Assembly: GCA_030425205.1 (NCBI GenBank)
Contig: JAUIAP010000006.1
Span: 1-64,000, forward strand
DNA length: 64,000 nucleotides
Origin: Anaerolineae bacterium
Lineage (GTDB): Bacteria > Chloroflexota > Anaerolineae > Promineifilales > Promineifilaceae
Direction: 5' to 3'
Shown: one piece after another, positions 49,593 to 58,101 of the stretch
Numbering within the stretch: the first letter of the stretch is position 1
Layout of the letters: each line of letters opens with the position of its first letter
Position numbers and translations under genes: made by a program
Notes under the pieces: model-generated
Seen by the model: the letters and a program-made list of their open reading frames with translations, nothing else
Told to the model about the DNA's origin: nothing
Database searches by the model: none

Positions 49593-50261
49593 ATGTCAAT
49601 TCTCGCTCCATCGGTCTTATCGGCCGATTTTGCAAACCTCGCAGTCGATCTGCACGCCGCGCTCGATGCTGGGGTAACGCGACTCCATATCGATGTGATG
49701 GATGGTCGGTTTGTTCCCAATATCTCGTTCGGGTTTCCCATTTTAGAGGCAATTCGGCCGATTGCCGCCCAGTACAATGCGACCTGTGATGTCCATCTGA
49801 TGATCGTTGAACCAGAGAAGTACATCGCACAATTTGCAGAATCAGGTGCAGACTATATCTCAGTCCATGTCGAAGCTTGCCCACATCTACATCGCACAAT
49901 TCAGCAAATCCACGAGACAGGTGCAAAGGCGGGGGTCGCCATCAACCCACATACGCCTCTTGTGATGCTCGAAGAAGTGTTACCGATGGTCGATCAAATT
50001 TTGATTATGTCGGTGAATCCCGGCTTTGGTGGGCAGTCGTTCATTCCTGCCACCTTTGACAAACTACAGCGATTACGTGCCAACCTAGCCTTGCTAGATA
50101 ACGATCCCTATGTTGTGGTGGATGGGGGTGTCAAGTTGGACAACGCTCAGCAGGTACTGGCCGCGGGCGGCAATGTGCTTGTCGCGGGGAGCGCCATCTT
50201 TGACCGCAAAAATGTCAGCGAAAACGTCAAGGCATTTCTTGAAATCATAGACGGCGATTAA
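49593..50261 (+). CDS. rpe: Ribulose-phosphate 3-epimerase
   Basis: Interconverts ribulose 5-phosphate and xylulose 5-phosphate. The 222-residue TIM barrel carries SILAPSVLSADFANL, the metal-binding LHIDVMDGRFVPNISFG, CDVHLMIVEPEKYI, DQILIMSVNPGFGGQSFIP and VVDGGVKLDNAQQVLAAG, all diagnostic. The start MSILAPSV was chosen over an upstream in-frame codon because it matches the family N-terminus. With tal upstream and divergent rpiB it completes a small pentose phosphate group. Its last 17 bases overlap the 3' end of the opposite membrane protein gene. Confidence 0.95.
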   Translation: MSILAPSVLSADFANLAVDLHAALDAGVTRLHIDVMDGRFVPNISFGFPILEAIRPIAAQYNATCDVHLMIVEPEKYIAQFAESGADYISVHVEACPHLHRTIQQIHETGAKAGVAINPHTPLVMLEEVLPMVDQILIMSVNPGFGGQSFIPATFDKLQRLRANLALLDNDPYVVVDGGVKLDNAQQVLAAGGNVLVAGSAIFDRKNVSENVKAFLEIIDGD

Positions 50262-50553
50262 ATGGATCGCGTTTAGGTGCTGGCGCTTGGTAGCCAAGAA
50301 AAATTAAAATTCCCGCTACACCAAGCGCCACGCCAGCAAGAATTGGGGGAACAAAGAGCGGGTTGATGATTGGTTCAGGCTCTTCCCCTTCTGGCAACGC
50401 CTCCCCCCCTATCCCTAATCTTTGCAAAATTGACGTAACAAAACCTGTTTCTTCTTCAATCTCGTCCTGCGCATGGACAGGTGCAGTTACGCAGAGCAAT
50501 AGAGTAAGAAGGATGAGGATTTTTCGGCCGAAATTGAAGGTCGTGCGCCACAT
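50245..50553 (-). CDS. Small secreted or membrane protein, unknown
   Basis: About 102 residues with an N-terminal signal peptide or helix (WRTTFNFGRKILILLTLLLCVTAPVHAQ, cleavage likely after AHA/VHA-Q), an acidic linker and a second helix near the C-terminus (about 70-90, PPILAGVALGVAGILIFLGY) followed by a basic tail. I recognise no family. The start is one of two adjacent ATGs preceded directly by GGAGG. The layout suggests a small envelope protein anchored by its C-terminus. Its end overlaps rpe on the other strand. Confidence 0.65.
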   Translation of the reverse strand: MWRTTFNFGRKILILLTLLLCVTAPVHAQDEIEEETGFVTSILQRLGIGGEALPEGEEPEPIINPLFVPPILAGVALGVAGILIFLGYQAPAPKRDPFNRRL

Positions 50554-50808
50554 CATCCCTCCACCATACCCGCAAAGCACAAAATAATCATTCATCTTTC
50601 GTAACACACAGTCAATGTCTAAGGTTTTCACTTGAACTTCGCGTACAGTCATCCTGCGCAGTGCCCGTCACGATGACGTGACCCCGCCTGAATCTAACTT
50701 GCAAATTTCATATAAGCTTCCATGCAACTTTCCCAATCAGTCAGCGTAATGTAAATAGATTTCAAAAATGACTAACAAGGCGGAACTAACCGCCGGAGGA
50801 AAATAAAG

Positions 50809-51054
50809 ATGGCTTCTAAACAACTCGTTCGCCCTAAGGAAAATCGTCAGGTTGCCGGTGTTGCGGCTGGCTTGGCTAACTATTTTGGTATTGACACCAC
50901 GCTTGTGCGTCTCATCTTCGTCGTGTCGCTGTTGACTTCATTTCCCGGTGTTTTGGCTTACATTATCTTATGGATTGTAATGCCAGAAGAGGACTTTGTG
51001 GCAACCCCAAGCGCATTTGACCCAGATGAAATTATTGTCGAGAAAGCTGGGTAG
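50809..51054 (+). CDS. PspC domain protein
   Basis: An 81-residue single PspC domain: RPKENRQVAGVAAGLANYFGIDTTLVRLIFVV with a helix pair ending ILWIVMPEED. PspC proteins sit in the membrane and in proteobacteria help sense envelope stress; in other phyla short stand-alone members are common and their role is unknown. GGAGGAA precedes the ATG by 7 bases, a strong ribosome binding site. It is transcribed alone and ends in a good terminator. Confidence 0.9.
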   Translation: MASKQLVRPKENRQVAGVAAGLANYFGIDTTLVRLIFVVSLLTSFPGVLAYIILWIVMPEEDFVATPSAFDPDEIIVEKAG

Positions 51055-51077
51055 CCAAGCGCTCACCATAACTCAAG

Positions 51078-51101
51078 AAGCCCGCAGTTGCGGGCTTTTT
51101 T
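51078..51101 (+). terminator. Rho-independent terminator after the PspC gene
   Basis: AGCCCGCA and TGCGGGCT pair over 8 bp with a 2-base loop, followed by TTTTTT. It lies about 24 bases after the stop. Confidence 0.9.
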
Positions 51102-51114
51102 GTTGGTAGCGAGA

Positions 51115-51534
51115 TCAAAATGAGCCTTCGTATTGTTTCAAATGGCGATGTTCAACCAGCATACAACTATTTTGAACGAAGTGCAGCCCTGCCTCTTGAG
51201 CGAGCTTACGTGCCTCGTCATTGATAATGTCAAGCTGCAACCAAATCGCCTTCGCTCCAATCTCAATCGCTTCTTCAACAAACGGCACAACATATTGTGG
51301 TCTACGAAATATCTGAACAACCTCAACTTTTTGTGGGATGTCGCGCAATGTAGGATAGGCAGGTTCACCCAACGCCGATTCCAAATAGGGGTTGACGGGG
51401 ATAATTTTGTAACCATGTCGCTGCATATAATCGGGAACGTAGTAACCCGCTTTGGAAAGCTGAGATGAAAAGCCGACGACGGCAATTGTATGATAGCTTT
51501 TTAGAATGTGCTGGATGGTCTTATGGCGGTTCAT
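51115..51534 (-). CDS. CoA-binding domain protein (YccU-like)
   Basis: About 139 residues with the Rossmann-like CoA-binding fold found as a free-standing domain in YccU: HTIAVVGFSSQLSKAGYYVPDYMQRHGYKIIPVNP, then EVVQIFRRPQYVVPFVEEAIEIGAKAIWLQLDI and a C-terminal VQNSCMLVEHRH. CoA or nucleotide binding is expected; the biological role is not established. The start MNRHKTIQHI fits the family; the longer frame to 51693 would run into the tRNA gene and is rejected. Downstream of tRNA-His and a terminator on the same strand. Confidence 0.88.
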   Translation of the reverse strand: MNRHKTIQHILKSYHTIAVVGFSSQLSKAGYYVPDYMQRHGYKIIPVNPYLESALGEPAYPTLRDIPQKVEVVQIFRRPQYVVPFVEEAIEIGAKAIWLQLDIINDEARKLAQEAGLHFVQNSCMLVEHRHLKQYEGSF

Positions 51535-51618
51535 AGACGTGATCTTATCGGTGGAATCGGTGAGATGCAATAAAGTTGGGATTCTCGCATCACATAAATA
51601 GTGGGTCAAAATTGGATC

Positions 51619-51649
51619 AAAAAAGCCGTCACAATGTGACAGCTTTTTT
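51619..51649 (-). terminator. Terminator hairpin after tRNA-His
   Basis: AAAAAGCCGTCACA and TGTGACAGCTTTTT pair with one mismatch; on the minus strand the hairpin is followed by T residues. It starts directly after the tRNA 3' end and separates it from the CoA-binding gene. Confidence 0.85.
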
Positions 51650-51651
51650 AG

Positions 51652-51725
51652 GGCGAGCGGTGGGATTTGAACCCACGATCTCCTGGGCCACAACCAGGCG
51701 TGTTAACCCCTACACCACGCCCGCC
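51652..51725 (-). tRNA. tRNA-His (anticodon GTG)
   Basis: Read on the minus strand, GCGGGCG and CGCTCGC form the 7-bp acceptor stem (one G-U pair). The anticodon arm is CCTGG-TTGTGGC-CCAGG with anticodon GTG, and the T arm is GTGGG-TTCAAAT-CCCAC. An extra G before position 1 pairs with the discriminator C, the G-1:C73 identity pair specific to tRNA-His. CCA is not encoded. Confidence 0.96.
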
Positions 51726-51770
51726 ATAGGGCAGCGAGAATCATAGCAGAATGGCGTATCGGATGCAAGC

Positions 51771-54700
51771 TCATTTTTCAACGATAAGCACATTTTCGCC
51801 GCTAGCAAGGTTGAGGCGTTGCAATGTCTCCACATCGTAGAGACCAATTGCGAACTGTTCGCCGTTTTCCATCTGCGGCAATGTGTGCGTGTCGATAATG
51901 TATTCACCCGTTAGCCAGCTTGTTGTCGGCCGATACCACTGCGCGGGAACCTGATCGCTCCCTGCAAGATAGGCTCCATCTTGATCTAAGAGTTGCACAA
52001 ATGATTTATAACCTTGCCCTGTGGTGCTACGCGCACGCCACACCAGGTCAACTTGAAGCAAACCTGCTTCCTCGCGCAGCGTATATCCGACCAATTCTGC
52101 AAAATCACCAAAAATCGCGGCCGTTCTCCTTGCAACGTCTGGTGCGACAAAGGAACGTGCGGGTACAGTTAGGTCAATCGTACCCAGCTCAATGTGATCA
52201 ACGTGAACACGATAGCGACCTGCGGCCAAATCCGCTGGCAACAGAATGGCGTGTCGGCCGCGCCACTGCTCGCCGACCCGCCACTGACTCGTCAGATAGC
52301 TTGGCACAGGCGCAATTTGGGCAATTGTCTGCGACTCAGTTTCTGAATTAATAAGGTTGAGCGACACTGTGATATTAGAAAGATCCGCATTGAGGGCTTG
52401 CCACTGCAACGCTAAGTTGAGCGGGTTGCCAACTTGGATGGGAGATTGGGGTATTTCGGCCGAAATTAACCCAATCCCTGCAATCTCACCGATCGGTTCG
52501 ACGGCATCACTCTGTAGGCCGCGGCGCGGCGGCACAACTGTCACGCTACCCAGCTCAATCGTCTCCCCACGTGGATTTCCGGCCTCGTCTAACGAGCTGA
52601 TCTGTGCCGATGGATTGTCATAACGATACACCGTCACTTCAACAGAATACTCGCCCGGCGGTGTGCCGCTTTCCAACGCGAACGCATGGTGATCTAGGGC
52701 ATACTTTCCCGCTTGCCAACGTCGCGTCGGAAAATCACCAATATGCAACTTACTGCTTTCTCCCACAACAAATCCAAGCCCATCACGCAATGTGACAAGC
52801 ACGCTTAAATCTTCGTCGGCGGGGGTAAGGGGTCGCCAATAGAGATCGAGTTCGATGGCGGCATCGGTGGAAAATTTGGGTGTGTCTGCCACACCGATGA
52901 GCTGCACCTGATTGCCAAAGTTGATATTTTGCGGCGCGATTATGGCAGAAACATCTGTGCCATCAAACTGCGTCGTTTGTGCCCAAACTGGTTCAATGAC
53001 CGCGATGCGAATGAGTGCAAACAGGGCAAGCGGAGCAAGCAAATAGATCGCATTAGCGTTTTGTCTTCCGAGACTCGTTGATCCTGACGCTTGCAACAGA
53101 TGCTTTTTGCCAGCCAATGCCAACGCAATCAACCCAACCAGCGAGATGCCAGATAGAATTGCGCCAATTCGACGCGGGGGAGTCGAGCCCCAACTCAGTT
53201 CGACAGTGTGCTCTCCTGCGGGGAGGTCGAGCGCGATCAAACCGTGTGGGGGTTGAGGATAAATAGGGGCGTCATCACCGTCGATCGTGGCTTGCCAGCC
53301 GGGAAAGTAAAAGATGTTGAAGGTGAGTTTTTCGGCCGATTCGCAAGGCGATGCACTACAACTCTGTACTACGTGACGCAATGGCTCTGATTCAACAACC
53401 ATTACATCATCATTTGTCAATTGCCACTCCCCTAGCGGCGGGAGTTCCCCCACGTCAAGTGGCAGGTACTCACTCGCACTTGACAAACCCAATAATCCGC
53501 TATCCAACTCGAATGCAACACTGTCAGCCAGCGTCGGCTCCGCAATCTGTTCATATTCGTCAAAAGACCATGGTGCAGAGTAGAGCAATAGCAATAGCCA
53601 AATCAATGCATACAACCAATTTTTCCGGGGTAACGCGGCAATGCCATAGCCAGCCAACAAAGCCAGCAATAGGGTCGTAATCCCCCAAAAGCGGAATGGA
53701 AATTGCAAAAAGTGGATCAGCGGGAGCCTCTGCCAAACCCATGCAGACGCTGGCAGCATCATCCAAATGCCGAAAATGACCGCCCCCGTTGCAGCAATAA
53801 CTCGCAACCTATGTTGCCAACTTTGCCGCCACATTCCCAGCCACGCAATGCCCGCTAACAAAATCGTGCCCAGATGAAGCGCACGTGGCGGATCAACATT
53901 TAGTTGCAGCGCATCATAAAATGTCGGCAGGGCGAATAGGGTTTGCAACGATTGAAAATTGTCTGCATAACTCATAATCCCGGTCTGCGTCACACGCTCT
54001 ACCTGAATCAAGTCCGTTTCGAGCAAGGCAGGCAGCCAATACCAAGCGGACATTCCTAGGCCGAGCAAGACTCCCAAGACGACTGTCAGCAGTGCAGGGC
54101 GGCTCCGAATTCCCGAACCCGATTGTGCCCCCGTCTGACCGTCTCGCTTGATAAAGGCTAGTAGCACAAGATAGACGAGCAGATAGGGAAAAACGACCAA
54201 TGCAGTGACATTATGAGCAGCGATGAGGGCCGCGAGAGTGAGGGCGATACCAACCGGATAGCGTCGTTTTTGCGTTTGCAGGCAGCGTTCAGCCAGCCAA
54301 AAGATGTAGGGTAAGAGAATATGCGCGGAGTATTGGGAGAGACCACCGCGCCAAAAGACCTCGTTGAGTAAAAAAGGGGAGCAAGTGTAGGCAATTGCCA
54401 ACGTCACGGCTGGCGCAAGTCTGTCTGTAGCGTGTTCGAAGAGTGCTTTACCCCACAAAAATGCGCCACCAGCTGCGATGATTAGCCCCCCCGCCCAATA
54501 CAACTTGAAGGCGACAAATTGCGATAACCCTAATAAGTGCAGCAACTCGATTGGATAGTAGCCAAGCGGCGGGTAATAATTGAAGAGCGGATAGCCGTAG
54601 CTACCGACCATCAGTGGATACCAGCGGGAAAAGGGGACGCCACTGCGTAGAAGTGCATCGAGATGCGGCATTCGCAAAAGGTGCAGATAGGTGTCCACAC

Positions 54701-54788
54701 CAACAGGCATCCCACGTTGCAAAAGCGGGATTGCAGCGCATAGTCCAATTAGGATGATAGCAAGTGCGTTGCGAAGTTTATTCGACAT
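51771..54788 (-). CDS. Large polytopic membrane protein, 6-pyruvoyl-tetrahydropterin synthase-related
   Basis: A 1005-residue protein with about ten helices in the first half (glycosyltransferase-like layout: LRSGVPFSRWYPLMVGSYGYPLFNYYPPLGYYP in the first large loop, then a series of long hydrophobic helices) and a large extracytoplasmic beta-rich second half (about 440-1005) with one more helix near 560 and another near 600. The first loop and helix pattern match the PTPS-related membrane family (PF10131), common in Chloroflexota, thought to be related to mannosyl/oligosaccharide transferases. No catalytic motif is proven. The C-terminal half contains repeated Ig-like strands. It is 20 bases after leuD on the same strand. 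Confidence 0.8.
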   Translation of the reverse strand: MSNKLRNALAIILIGLCAAIPLLQRGMPVGVDTYLHLLRMPHLDALLRSGVPFSRWYPLMVGSYGYPLFNYYPPLGYYPIELLHLLGLSQFVAFKLYWAGGLIIAAGGAFLWGKALFEHATDRLAPAVTLAIAYTCSPFLLNEVFWRGGLSQYSAHILLPYIFWLAERCLQTQKRRYPVGIALTLAALIAAHNVTALVVFPYLLVYLVLLAFIKRDGQTGAQSGSGIRSRPALLTVVLGVLLGLGMSAWYWLPALLETDLIQVERVTQTGIMSYADNFQSLQTLFALPTFYDALQLNVDPPRALHLGTILLAGIAWLGMWRQSWQHRLRVIAATGAVIFGIWMMLPASAWVWQRLPLIHFLQFPFRFWGITTLLLALLAGYGIAALPRKNWLYALIWLLLLLYSAPWSFDEYEQIAEPTLADSVAFELDSGLLGLSSASEYLPLDVGELPPLGEWQLTNDDVMVVESEPLRHVVQSCSASPCESAEKLTFNIFYFPGWQATIDGDDAPIYPQPPHGLIALDLPAGEHTVELSWGSTPPRRIGAILSGISLVGLIALALAGKKHLLQASGSTSLGRQNANAIYLLAPLALFALIRIAVIEPVWAQTTQFDGTDVSAIIAPQNINFGNQVQLIGVADTPKFSTDAAIELDLYWRPLTPADEDLSVLVTLRDGLGFVVGESSKLHIGDFPTRRWQAGKYALDHHAFALESGTPPGEYSVEVTVYRYDNPSAQISSLDEAGNPRGETIELGSVTVVPPRRGLQSDAVEPIGEIAGIGLISAEIPQSPIQVGNPLNLALQWQALNADLSNITVSLNLINSETESQTIAQIAPVPSYLTSQWRVGEQWRGRHAILLPADLAAGRYRVHVDHIELGTIDLTVPARSFVAPDVARRTAAIFGDFAELVGYTLREEAGLLQVDLVWRARSTTGQGYKSFVQLLDQDGAYLAGSDQVPAQWYRPTTSWLTGEYIIDTHTLPQMENGEQFAIGLYDVETLQRLNLASGENVLIVEK

Positions 54789-54808
54789 TTGCGCGTCGCA
54801 TTCAGTTT

Positions 54809-55303
54809 TTAGCCAGTGGGGAACGTGCCATGTTCGCGGACATATTGGGTGATGCCACCAGCGGTGATGATTGCTTGGGCGAAGGCTGGCAATGGTGGGA
54901 GTGCAAAAGTTTGATTTTCAAACGTCAACTGCTGCGTGGTCGTATCAAGAGAAACAATTGCACCTTCGGGAAGCGCGTCCACAACCTCAGGCGCAATATA
55001 AACTGGAATGCCTAAATTGACGGCGTTACGATAGAAAATACGGGCAAAACTCTTGGCAATAATCGCGCCAACTCCGCGCTTTTTGAGCGCAACAGGCGCG
55101 TATTCCCGTGAGGAACCACAACCAAAATTCTCGTCCGCCAGCAAGATGTCACCCGCTTCAGCATGCTGATTAAAGGAGGGGTGTGCGTCTATGAAGGCAT
55201 AGTTTTTTACATCGTCACCTTCCTTAAGCATGAAGGGTGCGTAACGTCCGGGGACAATTTGATCGGTGTCGGTATTTCGGCCGAATTTCCATACTTTTGC
55301 CAT
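54809..55303 (-). CDS. leuD: 3-isopropylmalate dehydratase small subunit
   Basis: The swivel-domain subunit of isopropylmalate isomerase in leucine synthesis, about 164 residues. It starts MAKVWKFGRNTDTDQIVPGRY and contains LLADENFGCGSSREYAPVALKKRGVGAIIAKSFARIFYRNAVNLGIP, the family signature with the catalytic Ser-Arg pair. The short form with early NTDTDQI is shared with homoaconitase and methylmalate dehydratase small subunits, so the exact substrate is not certain. No leuC is in this window; it must lie elsewhere. The gene start is 15 bases before the terminator of the upstream gene. Confidence 0.9.
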   Translation of the reverse strand: MAKVWKFGRNTDTDQIVPGRYAPFMLKEGDDVKNYAFIDAHPSFNQHAEAGDILLADENFGCGSSREYAPVALKKRGVGAIIAKSFARIFYRNAVNLGIPVYIAPEVVDALPEGAIVSLDTTTQQLTFENQTFALPPLPAFAQAIITAGGITQYVREHGTFPTG

Positions 55304-55324
55304 AGTGACCAAGTGTAACAAAAA

Positions 55325-55345
55325 GACCCCGCCAGTGGCAGGGTC
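55325..55345 (-). terminator. Terminator after the CHRD/lamin-tail gene
   Basis: GACCC-c-GCCA and TGGC-a-GGGTC pair around one base; on the minus strand TTTTTG follows. It lies about 40 bases downstream of the stop at 55383 and just upstream of the leuD start. Confidence 0.82.
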
Positions 55346-55382
55346 AGGAGGGCAAACTATCTATGCGAGTTTAACAACCAAC

Positions 55383-56579
55383 CTATTTACGCTTCCAACG
55401 TAGAGAGACTAGCGTCACAAGCGCGAGGAAAACAATTAGGCTTAAAGCTATAACCGGTACAAAAGTTGAAATTCCTGTCTGGAGCACGTTTACAGCAGTG
55501 GGGGTACTATTTGGACCACCTGGAGTATCATCGCCACTAATGATTTCGAATGTACCAATGTTCCAGTCTCCAGTTGGAACTCGGACATTTCCATCAGGGA
55601 ACCGAAAAACGTGTGCTGGCACAAAAGTCCCATCTGGACCAACGTCCGTAAAGCCTAAAGATGCACCGTAATACCAATCGCCTGAATTTGGAACATCTGT
55701 AGTATCTACCAATCCCACTGCATCGACAATAGTAAGCCAAGGTATAACATCTAGAACACCGTCTTCATCTGTATCAAGATCATCATTCAAGCTGCCTGAG
55801 AAGCCCATAACGAGAAGATGCGTCACATTATCACCATTCTCAAAATTTAATGTGGTCGTATAGTTTGCACTTCCTAGTGCGAAACTGTCTTCAGCCATTA
55901 AGAAATAGCCGTTTGATGGAATTGCTTGTCCAGATAGATCTATAACGGCCTCGACTGTGCCACTGCCTCCACTACCATCTCCAAGTACAACATAAGTCAA
56001 TCCATCAAGTGGTGTTGAAGCTTCCCCAAATAGTTCCACGTATTCATCATCATCTCCGCTAGGTTGATCAATTCGGACTTCATTAATAGCTACATCAGGA
56101 ACACATTCAGATCCAAGAACTTGCCCACGAATCTCGCCACCGGGAAATGCAGTCGTATGAACGTTAACATACCAGAGATCATTGATAATCTCTTTTGTTT
56201 GTGTAATCGTCAGGTTAGTAGTGCCACTTGCAGGATTGGCAGTTCCAATGCTGACTTGTACACCAGCATTCGTTCCCGCAGGCGCAGGTCCGTGGAAATG
56301 AGCCGCCGTTACCGTCCCAGATAACACATCTGACTGATAACTTACCGTCCATGTCAATACGTTATTCGTCGTGTCAAGTGAATAGGTACCCGTACCTGTC
56401 GCCAGTGATCCCGTACCATTGCCTTGATTAGCTTGTTCTCCGTCAATTGGAAAAGTGACATCGGTACAGACCGTACCTGCCCGACTGCCAGATGAGGTTG
56501 GCGCTGGGCTATTTGCGAGTGCCGTCAAGGATGACACCAATAGCGCAATGGTCGTTAATAATATTGCAATCCGTTTCAT
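55383..56579 (-). CDS. Surface protein with CHRD and lamin-tail domains, C-terminal anchor
   Basis: A 398-residue secreted protein. A signal peptide (1-22, MKRIAILLTTIALLVSSLTALA) is followed by a CHRD domain (about 38-157: GTYSLDTTNNVLTWTVSY, TAAHFHGPAPAG, WYVNVHTTAFPGGEIRGQ), then a lamin-tail domain (about 160-345: VAINEVRIDQPSGDDDEYVELFG, FLMAEDSF). A C-terminal helix (about 370-393, FVPVIALSLIVFLALVTLVSL) ends in RWKRK. It is exposed outside the cell and anchored by its C-terminus, like the nucleotidase at the left edge. Both domains occur in secreted proteins of unknown role; lamin-tail domains often accompany exported nucleases and phosphatases. Confidence 0.88.
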   Translation of the reverse strand: MKRIAILLTTIALLVSSLTALANSPAPTSSGSRAGTVCTDVTFPIDGEQANQGNGTGSLATGTGTYSLDTTNNVLTWTVSYQSDVLSGTVTAAHFHGPAPAGTNAGVQVSIGTANPASGTTNLTITQTKEIINDLWYVNVHTTAFPGGEIRGQVLGSECVPDVAINEVRIDQPSGDDDEYVELFGEASTPLDGLTYVVLGDGSGGSGTVEAVIDLSGQAIPSNGYFLMAEDSFALGSANYTTTLNFENGDNVTHLLVMGFSGSLNDDLDTDEDGVLDVIPWLTIVDAVGLVDTTDVPNSGDWYYGASLGFTDVGPDGTFVPAHVFRFPDGNVRVPTGDWNIGTFEIISGDDTPGGPNSTPTAVNVLQTGISTFVPVIALSLIVFLALVTLVSLRWKRK

Positions 56580-56876
56580 GATTTTTCTCCTTTAAGATAT
56601 ATTTTGGAACAACGGTAAGTCCAACTATAGCAAGGATCAAGGCTAATGTCGCAAGAAATTGCCAAAGTTGTTTTGTTAACTATTAACGTCGTGTATATCC
56701 TGTGACTTGACGAAATTTACACCATCGTACGGTTGACTTACACTACTAACTGGCTATAATTCTTCTTCGCGGCAAATGCCGTCCTTTTTTGTTAATTCAC
56801 AAACCAACGTCACGCGAAAAACGAACAAGACGTAAGCCACCTAGTCAGCATTTGCTGGCTGGAAGAGGATTTGATC
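56580..56876. other. Intergenic region with rpmF leader
   Basis: About 297 bases between the divergent surface-protein and rpmF genes. A small hairpin CGGCA-AA-TGCCG at 56770-56781 is followed by TCCTTTTTT and resembles a terminator or attenuator. A second, AGTCAGC-ATTT-GCTGGCT at about 56842-56859, precedes the rpmF ribosome binding site. The usual YceD/DUF177 gene upstream of rpmF is not here. The left part carries the promoter of the surface-protein gene. Confidence 0.6.
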
Positions 56877-57065
56877 ATGGGTGCATTACCGAAGCGCAAA
56901 ATTTCTAAGACCCGTCGTGATAAACGACGCACACACCACAATATTTCAGTTCCAACGTTGATCCGTTGCGACAACTGCGGCGATATGAAGCTGCCACACG
57001 TCATGTGCCCAAGCTGCCGCCAATATCGCGGTCGTCAGATTTTGCCCGCGTTTGAAGAAAAATAA
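56877..57065 (+). CDS. rpmF: 50S ribosomal protein L32
   Basis: A 62-residue ribosomal protein beginning MGALPKRKISKTRRDKRRTH, with the zinc-type CDNCG and CPSCR pairs. Length and pattern are standard for L32. The frame is open two codons further upstream but ATG at 56877 with the GAAGAGGATTT leader fits best. It is followed by a strong terminator that runs into the fabD start. Confidence 0.95.
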   Translation: MGALPKRKISKTRRDKRRTHHNISVPTLIRCDNCGDMKLPHVMCPSCRQYRGRQILPAFEEK

Positions 57066-57096
57066 GCCGACAATCATTCGGTTTCGTATATGATGT

Positions 57097-57128
57097 AAAG
57101 TGCCACTCTTTTTGGGTGGCACTTTTTT
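57097..57128 (+). terminator. Rho-independent terminator between rpmF and fabD
   Basis: AAAGTGCCAC and GTGGCACTTT pair perfectly over 10 bp, followed by TTTTTT in total. It ends about 7 bases before the fabD start codon, leaving almost no room for a promoter or leader. Confidence 0.9.
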
Positions 57129-57134
57129 GTGTTT

Positions 57135-58058
57135 ATGGCGGTTGCATATCTCTTTCCCGGTCAGGGATTTCCCAATTTAGATGGTGAACGCGCACTTTAT
57201 GAAGAAAGCGCAGCAGTGCGAAAAGTTTATGATGATGCGGATCGCTTCTTGGGCTATTCGCTGTCGGCTCTATGCTTTGGCGATGATGTATCGGCGTTGG
57301 CAGCGACGGATGTGCAACAGCCTGCGCTCTACGTGGCAGGACTGGCGCGCTGGGCGTATGCGCGAGAACAGGGGTGGCCGCGCGCGGCTTACTTGGCCGG
57401 CCATAGCATGGGGGAAATCACGGCATTAGCAGCCGCTGAAAGCTTAACCTTTTTTGCGGGGCTGCATCTTGTCCGTGAACGTGGAAGATTGATGCATGGA
57501 ATGTCCGATGGGGGCATGATTGCATTGTTGGGATTGGAGTTAGAATCGGCCGAATCTCTCACGCTACAAGCCGCCAACGAATCCAATGCGGTTCTCAATC
57601 TTTCAAACGACAATGCGCCGCTGCAACAGGTCGTTTCTGGTGAGGAGCGCGCGTTGGATCGTGTCACGGAGCTTGCAAAGGCTGCTGGGGCGCGTGTCAT
57701 ACGCCTTCCGATTCCAATGGGGTCGCACTGTGCGTTGATGGCAGATGTTTCGGCCGAATTCAAAACTATCCTCGATGATACACCCGTTAACTCACCCAAA
57801 ATTCCTGTTATCAGTAATCTGACGGCCGAGCCGCTCCCAGCCCCACGCCGCATCCGCGATGAACTATCTCGACAGCTTGTCGAGCGTGTCCGCTGGCGTG
57901 AGTCGATGTTGACGTTGCGCGGTCGCGGGGTCGCTACATTTATCGAGATTGGCCCCGACGATAAGCTCTCAGGTCTCATGAAGCGAATTGATCGCAAGGC
58001 GACGCGGCGCACTTTTGAACAATTTCTCAGCGAACAGCGTGAACGGAACGGCGCATAG
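57135..58058 (+). CDS. fabD: Malonyl-CoA:ACP transacylase
   Basis: Loads malonate onto acyl carrier protein for fatty acid synthesis. The 307 residues start AVAYLFPGQGFPN, with the nucleophile Ser at 91 in LAGHSMGEITALAAAES, the malonate-binding Arg in HLVRERGRLMHG and the catalytic His in IPMGSHCALMADV. The C-terminal IEIGPDDKLSGLMKR is also typical. No other fab gene is nearby. The start is very close to the preceding terminator and has no ribosome binding site, so translation may be leaderless, or some read-through occurs. The S-M-G-E nucleophile elbow matches the family GHSxGE. Confidence 0.92.
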   Translation: MAVAYLFPGQGFPNLDGERALYEESAAVRKVYDDADRFLGYSLSALCFGDDVSALAATDVQQPALYVAGLARWAYAREQGWPRAAYLAGHSMGEITALAAAESLTFFAGLHLVRERGRLMHGMSDGGMIALLGLELESAESLTLQAANESNAVLNLSNDNAPLQQVVSGEERALDRVTELAKAAGARVIRLPIPMGSHCALMADVSAEFKTILDDTPVNSPKIPVISNLTAEPLPAPRRIRDELSRQLVERVRWRESMLTLRGRGVATFIEIGPDDKLSGLMKRIDRKATRRTFEQFLSEQRERNGA

Positions 58059-58101
58059 GATGTTTTTTGCTACTTTTCTGCCGTTGACGACGCATTGAAA
58101 T

